Part shown: piece after piece, positions 1 through 9,192 of the stretch | Layout of the letters: each line of letters begins with the position of its first letter | Position numbering within the stretch: position 1 is the first letter of the stretch | NCBI RefSeq assembly: GCF_020005365.1 | Contig: NZ_JACNML010000001.1 | Coordinates: 62,001 to 126,000 of the forward strand | Reading direction: 5' to 3' | Source: Kangiella shandongensis | GTDB taxonomy: Bacteria; Pseudomonadota; Gammaproteobacteria; Enterobacterales; Kangiellaceae | DNA: 64,000 nt | Position numbers and translations under genes: made by a program | The notes under the pieces: generated by a model | Told to the model about the DNA's origin: nothing | Seen by the model: the letters and a program-made list of their open reading frames with translations, nothing else | Database searches by the model: none

Positions 1-1
1 G

Positions 2-697
2 GCCAAAATTGCCCATATCAATAAATCTGAGTTTTATCGGTTAAATCCAGCATATAACAAGTTATTTATTCCGGAAGAACATGGCCAGGCGACCATACTG
101 GTACCAACCAAAAATATTCAATTATTCCAAAAAGGTTTAATGAATATAAACCCTGGGCAAAGCCTGGGTTTACTCACCTATACCGTAAAGTCTGGTGATA
201 ACCTGAGTCTTATCGCCAAAAAACATAAAACTTCCGTTCCAACTTTAAAGAGTATTAATAAGCTCAAATCAGATTTCTTACAAGTTGGACAGGTTCTAAA
301 AATGCCTGGCTTTGCTAATGCTTCTGAGCACGAACTGAATTTCATGGCCACTCTCGATAAAAACCGTCAACGTCGGCGTTACCAGACCTACCGGGTACGC
401 AGTGGTGATAATTTGTGGAGTATCGGAAAACGCTTCGGGGTCAGCTCTTCGAAAATAGCACGTTGGAATAATATCAGTAAAAACAGTACCTTACGCATAG
501 GTCAAAAACTCAAAGTCTGGTCCAAACGCTATGCCAGTTACGCCTCAGCGAAAACCTCATACCGTGTAAAATCCGGTGATTCACTATCAACCATTGCTCG
601 TAAGTTTAAAGTAAAAGTCAGCCAGCTCACCAAATGGAACCGTCTGTCGCGGAATAGCATCATTCGACCGGGGCAAACACTGACGATTTACCGTTAA
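2..697 (+). CDS. mltD: Membrane-bound lytic murein transglycosylase D, C-terminal part (5' truncated by window edge)
   Basis: The reading frame is open from base 2 with no start, so the gene begins outside the window. The visible part starts with the end of the catalytic/linker region (RLNPAYNKLFIPEEHGQ) and then carries three LysM repeats (TYTVKSGDNLSLIAKK, TYRVRSGDNLWSIGKR, SYRVKSGDSLSTIARK), each about 45 residues long. LysM modules bind peptidoglycan glycan strands. MltD proteins join an SLT-type transglycosylase domain to C-terminal LysM repeats, cut murein in the periplasm and are membrane-anchored. The catalytic glutamate is not in view, so the name rests on the pre-LysM linker and the LysM array. 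A strong hairpin terminator follows. Confidence 0.85.
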   Translation, partial: AKIAHINKSEFYRLNPAYNKLFIPEEHGQATILVPTKNIQLFQKGLMNINPGQSLGLLTYTVKSGDNLSLIAKKHKTSVPTLKSINKLKSDFLQVGQVLKMPGFANASEHELNFMATLDKNRQRRRYQTYRVRSGDNLWSIGKRFGVSSSKIARWNNISKNSTLRIGQKLKVWSKRYASYASAKTSYRVKSGDSLSTIARKFKVKVSQLTKWNRLSRNSIIRPGQTLTIYR

Positions 698-703
698 TTC
701 TCC

Positions 704-737
704 AATAAAAAAGGGCCCGTTCAGGCCCTTTTTTATT
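704..737. terminator. Bidirectional rho-independent terminator
   Basis: Stem GGGCC (713-717) pairs with GGCCC (724-728) and is flanked by a run of A before and a run of T after, so it can end both the plus-strand mltD transcript and the minus-strand natB operon. Confidence 0.85.
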
Positions 738-751
738 GCTCGAACAGTAAC

Positions 752-1948
752 TTAACTTCTGAAAAGTACTTTTTCTTTCTTAAAGAACTGTGTCGTGAAA
801 TACAGCAAACCACCAGCAATCACCACAGTGGATGCCAAGAGCACCCCTATCATGCCGTAATCAACGGTTCCTTTAATTAGATCCTTCATCGCCAACGCCA
901 CATTGGTGATCGGTATCATTGCCGTTTTCACATCCAGCTCCATACCAGGAACAAAAGCAACAATCACCGGCATAAAGCCCAGCATAAAGATTGGCGACAT
1001 ATAAGCTTGTGCTTCTTTCATGTTCTTTGCATAGATCGAAGCACTGAGCATGATGGAAGCGAAGATACTGGTCAATGGCACCAACAAAACGGCAACTAAC
1101 AATAAGTCTAGACCAGAGATGTTAGACAAGAAGTCCAGACCGCCCATTTTTCCACCCATGGTAAAGATATAAGTCCATATAAAGTAACTGAGCAGTGTTA
1201 CAATAACGGTAAAGAAACTGGCAGTAAAAATCACCGCGAACTTCGCTAATACGATACGCCCTTTGCTCATTGGCGTTAGCAGCAAAGTTTCCAAAGTACC
1301 GCGCTCCTTTTCACCCACACCCAGCTCTAAAGCTGGATACATAGCGCCCGATACAGCAAGCGCAATCAGGATATAAGCAATTAATGGCCCAGCAAACTCT
1401 CCCATCCGCTCACGCTCAGAGGCAAAGTTTTTGTTTTCAATCGATATCGGGGTATTAAAAGCTTTGACATTATCAGTTGTCAGATTGAACTTCTCACCTA
1501 AAGCTAAACGTTGTGTATTGTTATACAGCTCAATAATATCTTTCACACGCTTGCTGGAAATATTATCCAGTTTCGATGAACCCTTGAAATAAAGGTTAAT
1601 CATCTCTTGCTTGGTACTGCTGGAAGGCATTGAAGCTGTTTCAGGAACCTCAATAATAAAGTCTACATTATCATCCAGAATCTCATTTTTATAATCACTG
1701 CTTTCAATAGTGACTTTTTTGAAATACTTTTCAGCAGTAAAAAGGTCGGTTAACCCTTCAAAGGTATCGCCATTGATAAATGCGATTTTTAGCTCTTTTG
1801 TTTCCGCTTCTTCTGTTTTGCTCTGGGTAAACTTACCAATCCCAAAAAACAATACCGGAAAAATGATTGTGGGTAATAAAATTGAAAATATTAATGTTTT
1901 CTTGTCCCTTAAAATCTCTAACAATTCTTTTTTATAGACCAGCCACAT
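752..1948 (-). CDS. natB: ABC-2 type transporter permease, NatB-like
   Basis: 398-aa permease of an ABC-2/NatB type exporter. One N-terminal membrane segment (about residues 20-40) is followed by a large extracytoplasmic domain of about 140 residues and then five to six hydrophobic segments. The motif VGEKERGTLETLLLTP between the soluble domain and the membrane segments is typical of NatB/YhaP-type permeases. It starts 1 bp after the natA stop, so the two form one exporter. NatAB of Bacillus extrudes Na+; the substrate here is not shown by the sequence. It is the last gene of the run ycjX-ycjF-natA-natB and is followed by a terminator. Confidence 0.85.
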   Translation of the reverse strand: MWLVYKKELLEILRDKKTLIFSILLPTIIFPVLFFGIGKFTQSKTEEAETKELKIAFINGDTFEGLTDLFTAEKYFKKVTIESSDYKNEILDDNVDFIIEVPETASMPSSSTKQEMINLYFKGSSKLDNISSKRVKDIIELYNNTQRLALGEKFNLTTDNVKAFNTPISIENKNFASERERMGEFAGPLIAYILIALAVSGAMYPALELGVGEKERGTLETLLLTPMSKGRIVLAKFAVIFTASFFTVIVTLLSYFIWTYIFTMGGKMGGLDFLSNISGLDLLLVAVLLVPLTSIFASIMLSASIYAKNMKEAQAYMSPIFMLGFMPVIVAFVPGMELDVKTAMIPITNVALAMKDLIKGTVDYGMIGVLLASTVVIAGGLLYFTTQFFKKEKVLFRS

Positions 1949-1949
1949 A

Positions 1950-2750
1950 TTAAGCTACCTCTATTTCTTTATTATCAACATTATGTAAGAAGGCATCGTA
2001 TAGATTACCCGACGGTGTCTGTGCTGCGAACTCCCGGGTATTACCGAAAAACTTGGTTTCGCCCAAATCAATCAGGCAGACATCATCACAGAGTCGCTCG
2101 ACTTCATGCAGATGGTGGGTCGAGAAAATTACAGCCATTTCCGAACCTTTATAGCTCTCAATAAAGTCGAGCACCGTTTTTGCTGAAATAACGTCAAGAC
2201 CCGTTGTCGGTTCATCAAAAACCAGTACTTTGGGATCATGAATCACGGCACGCGCAATTGAGGCTCGCTGCATCATGCCAGTGGATAAGTCATCGGCTCG
2301 CTTACCAGCAAAGGTATGCATATCCAGCATGGAAAAAATCTTATCAATGCGCTCATCCATGACCAACCTGGACAAACCATGCATACGACCAAAGTACTCG
2401 ACGTTCTCACGAACCGTTAAGCGATGGTAAAGCCCTGTTTTACCAGATAAAAAACCAATAAGTTTCTGTGCGTAGCGTGGCTCCTTAGTCACGTCATGAC
2501 CATTGATAAGAATCTCACCTTTGGTTGGCTCAAGCGCAGTAGATAACATCCGCAGGGTCGTCGTTTTGCCTGCGCCGTTCGGCCCGAGTAACCCCAGTAC
2601 CTTACCTTTATCACAACTAAAACTAACATCTCGAACCGCATGGAGGACACCGTCCCCTTCCCTTGGATCGATAGTTTCTCGATTCTTTTTCTTTTTAGCT
2701 TCTTTTTTATCATACGCAAAGCTCTTCGCTAAGCCCTTAATTTCAATCAT
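1950..2750 (-). CDS. natA: ABC transporter ATP-binding protein, NatA-like
   Basis: 266-aa ATPase subunit. Walker A GPNGAGKT is at residues 56-63, the signature LSTGMMQR at about 155-162, and Walker B VLVFDE at 175-180 followed by PTTGLD. The switch histidine lies in STHHLHEVE. Unusually, a very basic/charged stretch (residues 15-34, KKEAKKKKNRE) sits between the first two beta strands. It drives the NatB-like permease encoded 1 bp downstream. The gene starts 2 bp after the ycjF stop, which ties this exporter transcriptionally to ycjXF. Confidence 0.9.
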   Translation of the reverse strand: MIEIKGLAKSFAYDKKEAKKKKNRETIDPREGDGVLHAVRDVSFSCDKGKVLGLLGPNGAGKTTTLRMLSTALEPTKGEILINGHDVTKEPRYAQKLIGFLSGKTGLYHRLTVRENVEYFGRMHGLSRLVMDERIDKIFSMLDMHTFAGKRADDLSTGMMQRASIARAVIHDPKVLVFDEPTTGLDVISAKTVLDFIESYKGSEMAVIFSTHHLHEVERLCDDVCLIDLGETKFFGNTREFAAQTPSGNLYDAFLHNVDNKEIEVA

Positions 2751-2752
2751 AC

Positions 2753-3829
2753 TTATGATTTCCCCTGTTCTTTCTTATCAACTGCATTATCAGCACCTGA
2801 AGCACTTTTCACTAGTCCAGCGACCTTGCTGTAAATTGACTTTCTTATCTCACTTAATTTGGGTTTACTGTTAGCATCGAAAACTACCGGACGACACAAA
2901 TGCATCGTCTGCAGGCCCATTCTAGCCACCAACAAACCAACACCAATACCCTGAGCAGCTTTAGTGGAAATAGTGGCTGTCAGCCCTTTCCCCAGCAGTT
3001 CTACTCCCGCGTCGGCGGCCAGTTCGCTGGCCCCGGCCAACATCATATTCTTAAATACCTTTTTAGTCATCTCCAATCGACTTAAGGCAGTTTGCGGGCA
3101 GCCGTACAAATGCGACAATTGCTCTATCATCTTACTGCCACGCCAGGCCACCAGCGCCATATCAGCGGCAGCCAGGGGGCTAAGGGCGACCATCGCAGCC
3201 GCTTCTGCGGCATGCTTAGTGATAATATCAATGGCCATTTTATCCAGTCCCTTGAGCACTGTATTCGAATAAATCTGAATTAGCTCCTGGTCATTGTGAA
3301 CCTGCTGCTTTCTCTTCTGGTACTGTTGCTTAAGTTCCCGGATATCAACAAACTCATCAATTTCCGCGCTCAAATTATCAAGCTTTCCAGTTGCTTGTCC
3401 ATAGCTGTTTTTATGCAACAATGCTGCAAACTGCTTTTGCTGCTGCTGTCGCTCTTTAAAACGGCGTCGAGCACGCCAGCCTTTCAACAGCATGTATCCA
3501 CCACTAACGACAACCGCGCCAGCAATGACACCAACGACACTACCTAATAACCAATGAGTTTGCACTAAGCTGCTGACGAACTGTATCGCTTCATATCCCG
3601 CAGCGATGACCACAAAAGCAGATAAGGCGGGCCAGAATAATCGCCGGAGTAAACTTTTCTTTTTGGACTGGCCTTTCAACTTAGGCAGCTCCTCCAATTC
3701 ATCTTCAGCTCCTTCTGACTGAACCAATTGGTGCTCCTGTTCGGCTTGAGCCAGAGACTCTCGTAACAGCTTTTCTGCTTTCTGGTGTTCTTTATCCTTA
3801 CTGTAAAATTTGACAGGCTTATCACTCAT
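2753..3829 (-). CDS. ycjF: YcjF-family inner membrane protein (DUF697/TIGR01620)
   Basis: 358 aa. A charged cytoplasmic N-terminus (about 75 residues) is followed by two close hydrophobic helices (about residues 70-115), a coiled, Gln/Lys-rich stretch, and a C-terminal helical domain rich in Ala (AAEAAAMVALSPLAAADM), as in TIGR01620/YcjF proteins. The start codon overlaps the ycjX stop by 4 bp (ATGA), the conserved ycjX-ycjF pairing of gammaproteobacteria, where both belong to envelope/heat stress regulons. The biochemical role is unknown; by pairing it probably anchors or partners the YcjX P-loop protein at the inner membrane. Confidence 0.85.
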   Translation of the reverse strand: MSDKPVKFYSKDKEHQKAEKLLRESLAQAEQEHQLVQSEGAEDELEELPKLKGQSKKKSLLRRLFWPALSAFVVIAAGYEAIQFVSSLVQTHWLLGSVVGVIAGAVVVSGGYMLLKGWRARRRFKERQQQQKQFAALLHKNSYGQATGKLDNLSAEIDEFVDIRELKQQYQKRKQQVHNDQELIQIYSNTVLKGLDKMAIDIITKHAAEAAAMVALSPLAAADMALVAWRGSKMIEQLSHLYGCPQTALSRLEMTKKVFKNMMLAGASELAADAGVELLGKGLTATISTKAAQGIGVGLLVARMGLQTMHLCRPVVFDANSKPKLSEIRKSIYSKVAGLVKSASGADNAVDKKEQGKS

Positions 3830-5250
3830 GAAAACTTATCCCCCAGCAGAAATTGCAACACCTTATCCATGCGAATATAAGGTAACGGCTCATCAGCATT
3901 GAGTTGCGGAATCCCAAAAGGTGAAAAATCAATAGCAAGATGTTGCCACTCGTTTCGACTTAGTGAGCTTGTCGGTATTTTCCCCGGGTAGTGCAATACC
4001 GACTCCTCAGTTTCTGTGTCCAGACCTTTAACGCATAACAATGCTTCACCGTCATGCTCGGTCGATACCGGCTCAGATGTAGTCACCGCGCTGATCGCCA
4101 TGGTATCAACCTCAACCCCTTCGTAACCCACATCATTCTTCGCCTGAGCAATCATTTTTTGCATAAAAGATTCTATGTTGGCATGTTGGTCGGGTGGAAT
4201 AAGATCAACTTTGGTCGTTGCTATCATTAACTTATCAATCGATGGCGAGAAAAGACGTTTAAGCCAGTTAGAGCGTCCGTAACTAAAACCCGCAAGCAGT
4301 TGCTCTATAGTTTTTTTCAAGTCCTGGTAGGACTCATAACCACTTTCGAGTACGGTCGTGGTATCGACCAGTAAAATTTGTCTATCGACTTTAGCAAAAT
4401 ATTCTTCGAAAAATGGCTTAACGATCTGCTGCCGATAATAGTTGTAACGTCGCTCCAGGCTTTTAAGCAGAGAGCGTTCCTCTAGTGAGCTCCAGTCCAG
4501 AGACAACACATCCGCATTGATAATCGGAAAAAAATCCAACACAGGGGCTCCTGAAAGCTCCCCGGGCAATATAAAACGTCCGGGGAGCGCAATACTGTTA
4601 TCACCCTCAGAGTACCGATACTCCAGTAAGGCCTTGCGGTATTCACCTGCCAATTCCGACAACTGCCCACTACCGTCAACTTCATCAAATTCCCGGTGAA
4701 ACTCCAGCTGAGCAATGGCGTCGGTGGCTTGCTGGGTATACTTTCTGCGCCGCTCACTCTGTAAAAACTGGCTACATTGCTGAGACCATTCTTTATAACT
4801 TAACGCCAGCAGCGGTAAATCTAATAACCACTCACCCGGGTAGTCGATAATGTCGATCGTTAAATGGGACTGTTCTTGAACCTTACTTAGCCACTGGCTT
4901 TTAATCTGGTAGCGGCATTTGAGCTGTGCCTGAGAAATACTGGTCGTCGAGGCCGGCCAGTTGGCTGGTTCAGCGGTGAGACTTTCCAGACACTGATGGT
5001 ACTTAAACGCCGGTACATGGAGCTCATCGTGCAGCTCCAGTTTAGCCGCTTTAAGGCGTCCTTCGGTAGCCACCTCAAGAAAAGGTAACTGCTGCTCTGT
5101 AGAAGCGTGTAAAATCTGGTTAATAAAAGAAGTGATAAAAGCCGTTTTCCCCGCTCCACTCAAGCCGGTAACAGCGATTCGAATATGCCGATCTAAACTT
5201 CGCTCCCACAGATCGTTAACTTTAGTTAATGTTTTATCTAGCCAATCCAT
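3826..5250 (-). CDS. ycjX: YcjX-family P-loop NTPase (DUF463)
   Basis: 474 aa. The Walker A motif GLSGAGKT is at residues 29-36, followed by AFITSFINQ, the hallmark opening of YcjX/DUF463 proteins. Further family features are the IIDYPGEWLLDLPLL (switch/Walker B region) and a late TKVDLIPPDQ that resembles the NKxD base-recognition motif of GTPases. YcjX is a dynamin-like/G-protein-like stress protein of unknown function. It heads the operon ycjX-ycjF-natA-natB. The upstream gap to the M16-like gene is 73 bp, so the promoter could lie there or further upstream. Confidence 0.88.
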   Translation of the reverse strand: MDWLDKTLTKVNDLWERSLDRHIRIAVTGLSGAGKTAFITSFINQILHASTEQQLPFLEVATEGRLKAAKLELHDELHVPAFKYHQCLESLTAEPANWPASTTSISQAQLKCRYQIKSQWLSKVQEQSHLTIDIIDYPGEWLLDLPLLALSYKEWSQQCSQFLQSERRRKYTQQATDAIAQLEFHREFDEVDGSGQLSELAGEYRKALLEYRYSEGDNSIALPGRFILPGELSGAPVLDFFPIINADVLSLDWSSLEERSLLKSLERRYNYYRQQIVKPFFEEYFAKVDRQILLVDTTTVLESGYESYQDLKKTIEQLLAGFSYGRSNWLKRLFSPSIDKLMIATTKVDLIPPDQHANIESFMQKMIAQAKNDVGYEGVEVDTMAISAVTTSEPVSTEHDGEALLCVKGLDTETEESVLHYPGKIPTSSLSRNEWQHLAIDFSPFGIPQLNADEPLPYIRMDKVLQFLLGDKFS

Positions 5251-5323
5251 ATTTTGCCCTATTTAAACACAGTCAGTATAGCCCAGATAGCAAGGACAAA
5301 ATATGAAGAAACGTAATAAAATA

Positions 5324-7120
5324 TTACTTTGAATAAGTCTCCAGCAGGCGCTGAGCAAACAATTTAAACTCGTTTAAACTCAAGTCAGTTACGGAAAAGC
5401 TCAGTTGTTGCTTGTAATTTTCAAGTGCAAAAACCTCTGACAGCAATGCAATCTGGTACTCATTATCCTGTAGTACTACATTGTTTAACAGACCTTGCTT
5501 CAGAGCAGTAAACTCCTCGTCATTCATCTGCTGGATGGCCTTAAGGTGCTCAACTCCTGTCTCTCCGGCTTGAAAAGTAAGCACTGTCCTTTCTCGATTG
5601 ACGTTAAAGAATCCCGCTGGCTGTAGCGCGATTACCGAGTTGTCTTTGTATACTTCAAAGCCGTTTGCAGCTTCAGTTAATAACTTAAAATAAAGTAACT
5701 CACTTGATGCCCAGTCTTGATCACCAGGTACTGCTGGTATATTGAGTCCTGATGATGAACCTGCGATATCGATTTTTTGATAGTGGCTTGGAGTAATAAC
5801 ATCTAACTTTAAAGTTGCCGGTAACTGTCCCAGTCCGAAAAACACTTTTTCTAAGTCACCGATAGCAAAGTTGCCATTAAAAGCTAGCATGACATCACCT
5901 TGCCTGATACTCTCAACCTTCGCCAGAGGGGCAATAACTTTATCAACGATCTCACCTATTACTTGAGCCGACTGCTGTGGCAAAAAAGTAAAGCTGATCG
6001 TTCCTTGCTGTGCACTTTGAGCAGCAGTTGCATAGTAGGGCAGTGCCTTGCAGTCGATATGGGTACACATGTCTGCACTCGAAACGGTTACAGTCACCCC
6101 GTAGTAATCACCACGACTCTTCAATTCATATGAATCGACATCGAAACTTTCCATAAAGCTTTGGCTCATCTTTAAGTCAGCCACGCGCTCTAAACTTATC
6201 GACTGCTGCGGGGCCGACTCAAAGTTGACGTTATATCGTTTATAAAGAGCGACAACATCTTCAATCGAAACAGCCGGGAGGTTACTGTAAAACTGGGTGA
6301 ACTCTTCAAAGCTATCTTCTGAAGTAAAGGAAGCTAAAAGCTCAAGCCATTCAAAAGGATCTCTATCGACAAATTCCAAACGTTGCAATAAGTCGCTTTT
6401 ATAATTGGCAACATACTTATCGTCCACGATGAGCATCTTCTGAAACTCACTCCTGCTGCACTCCACGGTTTCTCTCTTAACAATAAAAGCTGGAACCTTT
6501 GTAGGCTCAAACCGACACAGTATAAAAGCCGTAAGTAAGCTTGTTTCTCTCGAGACTGCAGGCAGCTTTTTTTCTTTCTCTTTATCCTTTGTTGCAAACG
6601 GGTAAGGCAATTGTAGGGTATTGTTTGAAGGAAGTTGTTGGCCTGGGCCCGACTCCACCTTCTCAGCCACATTTAATGCCGCATTAGAGTAAATGCGATT
6701 GATATTGCCGAGCACTCTTTGTTGGTTAATTGAGCCTAAAACTGTAAAACGCAAAAAGTTAAACTGGTTATTGCGTAAAGTATTAATGGACTCCTCAAGC
6801 ACCCCCTCCAGCTCATCATCAGGCAGCTTGACAATAACCGTATGGTAGTCACCCGGAAAATCTTTAGCTATAAACTGATAGCCTCGATATTTATAATATT
6901 GAGTAACGGACTGGATTACGTTGTCTGGGCCAATAAAGCTAATACTAAAGTAAGAGATATTCTCGAACTTAGCATCAATTAGCTGGACCTGGACAGCATC
7001 ATCAATCGACTCCTCAATAACAGAATCAACACCCTCTAAAATGTTTTCTGCATACGAGGCGTAAGGCATTAGCGCAAGACAACATAAAATAAGAAACGAT
7101 TTCAAATTCAATACCTGCAT
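5324..7120 (-). CDS. Secreted protein, possible degenerate M16-peptidase-like fold
   Basis: 598 aa with a clear Sec signal peptide (hydrophobic core about residues 7-20, cleavage near SYA-EN). I do not recognise it firmly. Segments such as VSIEDVVALYKRYNV, GDVMLAFNGNFAIGDLEKVFFGLGQLP and the C-terminal LSLNEFKLFAQRLLETY resemble the post-catalytic repeats of M16 (pitrilysin/insulinase) peptidases, but the zinc motif HxxEH is absent, so I infer a non-catalytic relative. A bare AGGA abuts the ATG; TTG at codon 4 (7111) would have better ribosome-binding spacing and still keep the signal peptide. The gene lies 73 bp upstream of ycjX on the same strand. Confidence 0.6.
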   Translation of the reverse strand: MQVLNLKSFLILCCLALMPYASYAENILEGVDSVIEESIDDAVQVQLIDAKFENISYFSISFIGPDNVIQSVTQYYKYRGYQFIAKDFPGDYHTVIVKLPDDELEGVLEESINTLRNNQFNFLRFTVLGSINQQRVLGNINRIYSNAALNVAEKVESGPGQQLPSNNTLQLPYPFATKDKEKEKKLPAVSRETSLLTAFILCRFEPTKVPAFIVKRETVECSRSEFQKMLIVDDKYVANYKSDLLQRLEFVDRDPFEWLELLASFTSEDSFEEFTQFYSNLPAVSIEDVVALYKRYNVNFESAPQQSISLERVADLKMSQSFMESFDVDSYELKSRGDYYGVTVTVSSADMCTHIDCKALPYYATAAQSAQQGTISFTFLPQQSAQVIGEIVDKVIAPLAKVESIRQGDVMLAFNGNFAIGDLEKVFFGLGQLPATLKLDVITPSHYQKIDIAGSSSGLNIPAVPGDQDWASSELLYFKLLTEAANGFEVYKDNSVIALQPAGFFNVNRERTVLTFQAGETGVEHLKAIQQMNDEEFTALKQGLLNNVVLQDNEYQIALLSEVFALENYKQQLSFSVTDLSLNEFKLFAQRLLETYSK

Positions 7121-7155
7121 TCCTATCTATCACCAGTTTATCAATTATCAGGCAC

Positions 7156-7184
7156 AAAAAAAGCGCTATAAATAGCGCTTTTTG
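7156..7184 (-). terminator. Rho-independent terminator after the TonB2 operon
   Basis: AAAAAGCGCTA and TAGCGCTTTTT form a perfect stem around a short AT loop, 17 bp past the stop of the TPR gene. It separates the TonB2 operon from the M16-like gene. Confidence 0.8.
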
Positions 7185-7200
7185 AGTTTAGAAAAGTAAA

Positions 7201-8532
7201 CTAGGACTCATCTTCTGATTCTGAGCTTTCTTCTTTTCCGATTTCTGCCATTGAGTCACGCATTTTCTTCAGGTCACCAATATATTTAATATATGCATTT
7301 GCATTTTTAGCAACTTTAGAATATTTTTTTGCGCGCTTCATGGTTGCAATAGCAGCTTCTTCTCGACCAAGACGGAACTGCGAGACACCTAGGTTCATAT
7401 AGGCGTAACCTATATCACCTTTCTTTAAGTTACCTTTCCGAATTGCTTCCTGGTACTTTTGTGCAGCTTTCGCGTAGTCATCATTATCTTGGTACATGAT
7501 GGCAATTTTATAATCATATTTACCAGATGATGTAAATGATGAAGCTTTTTCGTATGCAGTAACGGCATTCTCCAAGTCCTTCGCATAGAAGTAATTATCA
7601 GCGACTCGCTTCCAATTATCCTCTGTCGACTCCACAACACCTTTATCGATACCTTCTTTTAAGCGTTCTGCTGCTAAACGAGGCGTCCTATTGTTTGCGA
7701 ACAAAGCTGATAGCTGTTTATATTTAGTTTCACTAGTCCAGATGCCGTTCATACGTGCTAGTTCGGCTAATGCCAGCATATCTGCTTGCTTACCTCGACG
7801 GCTGTAAACAGCAAATAAGTTGTTATAAACCGCCTTATCCGCAGGGAAAAGCTCAACCATGTCTTCACCAATCACTTCAGCACCCGCATTATCGTTAAGA
7901 CGGATATGAGCACCAAACATCATGCTGTATAACGGTTTCTTTGAGCTAGCACCCAGCTGTAACCCGATGTAAGCTGGACAAATTGCATCCCTATATCTTT
8001 TGCTGTTATACAAAAGGCTGGCGTAAGATGCATAGGAATTAGCTGGCGGCTTTATTGCTTCTGCAAAGTACTTTTCCATCCATTCAATAGCTTTCGGGTA
8101 ATTTTCTTCTATAGAATATAACTGTGCCACACCTCTACGGAGGCGAACAATATCTTGCTTACGCAAGAATCCGCTATTAATAGCTTTCTGAAAAGCAGTT
8201 CGTGCCGCACTGTAGTTTTCAATTGCCTGATAATTCATACCCAGCAGAGATTGTGCGCGACCAACAGCGACCTTATCGCTAGAATCAGCTATCAGCTCGT
8301 TCAATATTGCAATCGACTCACGATGCTTGCCGTCAGCATAAGCCTCATTCGCTGCTGTGATTTTCTTAAAAGCAGATTGTGAGCTGATCGATCCTACAGA
8401 GTCTTCTTCATACTTGCCTTCAGTTGGAGCAAGCGGCTTACAAGAAGCTGTAAGTTTTGTTTGCGGTAGCGCCATTGCGCTCCCTGCAAACATCAACCCA
8501 GTGACTCCTAAAAAAATTGATAATTTATTCAT
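7201..8532 (-). CDS. TPR-repeat periplasmic protein of the TonB2 operon
   Basis: 443 aa from ATG at 8532; an in-frame GTG at 8541 would add three residues. A signal peptide (hydrophobic core LGVTGLMFAGSAMA) is followed by tandem TPR-type helix pairs over most of the chain, for example YSAARTAFQKAINSGFL, ENAVTAYEKASSF and AKAAQKYQEAIRKGN, and an acidic C-terminus (EESSESEDES). A TPR protein is the usual last gene of TonB2-type clusters (DUF3450-TtpC-ExbB2-ExbD2-TonB2-TPR). It is likely a periplasmic scaffold that helps the transducer complex, an inference from context. The start lies 21 bp after the tonB stop. Confidence 0.82.
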   Translation of the reverse strand: MNKLSIFLGVTGLMFAGSAMALPQTKLTASCKPLAPTEGKYEEDSVGSISSQSAFKKITAANEAYADGKHRESIAILNELIADSSDKVAVGRAQSLLGMNYQAIENYSAARTAFQKAINSGFLRKQDIVRLRRGVAQLYSIEENYPKAIEWMEKYFAEAIKPPANSYASYASLLYNSKRYRDAICPAYIGLQLGASSKKPLYSMMFGAHIRLNDNAGAEVIGEDMVELFPADKAVYNNLFAVYSRRGKQADMLALAELARMNGIWTSETKYKQLSALFANNRTPRLAAERLKEGIDKGVVESTEDNWKRVADNYFYAKDLENAVTAYEKASSFTSSGKYDYKIAIMYQDNDDYAKAAQKYQEAIRKGNLKKGDIGYAYMNLGVSQFRLGREEAAIATMKRAKKYSKVAKNANAYIKYIGDLKKMRDSMAEIGKEESSESEDES

Positions 8533-8553
8533 ACTTATCACACTTGTTTGAGA

Positions 8554-9189
8554 TTATTGATCAAGCTCGAACTCCATCTTGTATCTCATATTACGTTGAT
8601 GGATAGGCTGACCATTGACAATTCTTGGCTTAAACTTCCATTTGCGTATAGCTCGCATCGCGTTTCTTCTGAACACACCACGCGGATTTTCTTCTTCAAC
8701 GGAAATGTTGGATGGTGTTCCATCCGGGCCAATATCAAGAGTAAACAGTACATAACCCTCGATACCTTTCAATTGCGCCTGAACTGGGTATTGCGCCGGT
8801 GGCTGGTAGACAGGGATTGCATCACCATCGCCCATTCCAGCGAAGTCAGTCTGGCCTTGACCAAGACCGCCAATATAAATACCTGAACCATCCATAGAAG
8901 CATCAATATTGTCAATTTTGATGTCCACTATCGCAGTAACAACTTTTTGTTTCTGTTGCACTTGCTGCTGCTGAGGTGGTGGCGGCTCTTTTGGTGGTGG
9001 CGGCTTTTTAGGAGGACGACGTTCTTTACGTTGAACTTGCTTGTCTTCCTCAACGAAAGCCACTTCAACCTTAATGTTATCCATATCTTCATCTTTTGTA
9101 TCATCAGAAGAGATCAAAAGATTCATTAATAGGAATAACCCTACCACAATACCAAAGGCAAACAGTGCACTTAAAATAACTCTCATCAT
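8554..9189 (-). CDS. tonB: TonB-family energy transducer (TonB2 type)
   Basis: 211 aa. An N-terminal membrane anchor (about residues 5-27) is followed by a periplasmic Pro/Lys-rich spacer (PPKKPPPPKEPPPP then QQQQVQQ) and a C-terminal TonB domain ending in the family's typical sequence, with FTLDIGPDGTPSNISVEE, NAMRAIRKWKFKPRI and YKMEFEL. It carries proton-motive energy from ExbB/ExbD to outer-membrane TonB-dependent receptors. The N-terminus is short with little cytoplasmic sequence, as in TonB2 proteins of Vibrio and Shewanella. It lies 3 bp downstream of exbD. Confidence 0.92.
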   Translation of the reverse strand: MMRVILSALFAFGIVVGLFLLMNLLISSDDTKDEDMDNIKVEVAFVEEDKQVQRKERRPPKKPPPPKEPPPPQQQQVQQKQKVVTAIVDIKIDNIDASMDGSGIYIGGLGQGQTDFAGMGDGDAIPVYQPPAQYPVQAQLKGIEGYVLFTLDIGPDGTPSNISVEEENPRGVFRRNAMRAIRKWKFKPRIVNGQPIHQRNMRYKMEFELDQ

Positions 9190-9192
9190 CGT

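Noticed and set aside
5324-7120. Active M16 metallopeptidase
   Set aside because: No HxxEH or HxxDH motif anywhere in the protein; only fold-level resemblance remains.
8950-9030. Short tandem repeat resembling a CRISPR or satellite
   Set aside because: It is the codon-level repetition for the Pro/Lys/Gln-rich TonB spacer (PPKKPPPPKEPPPPQQQQ), not a DNA element.
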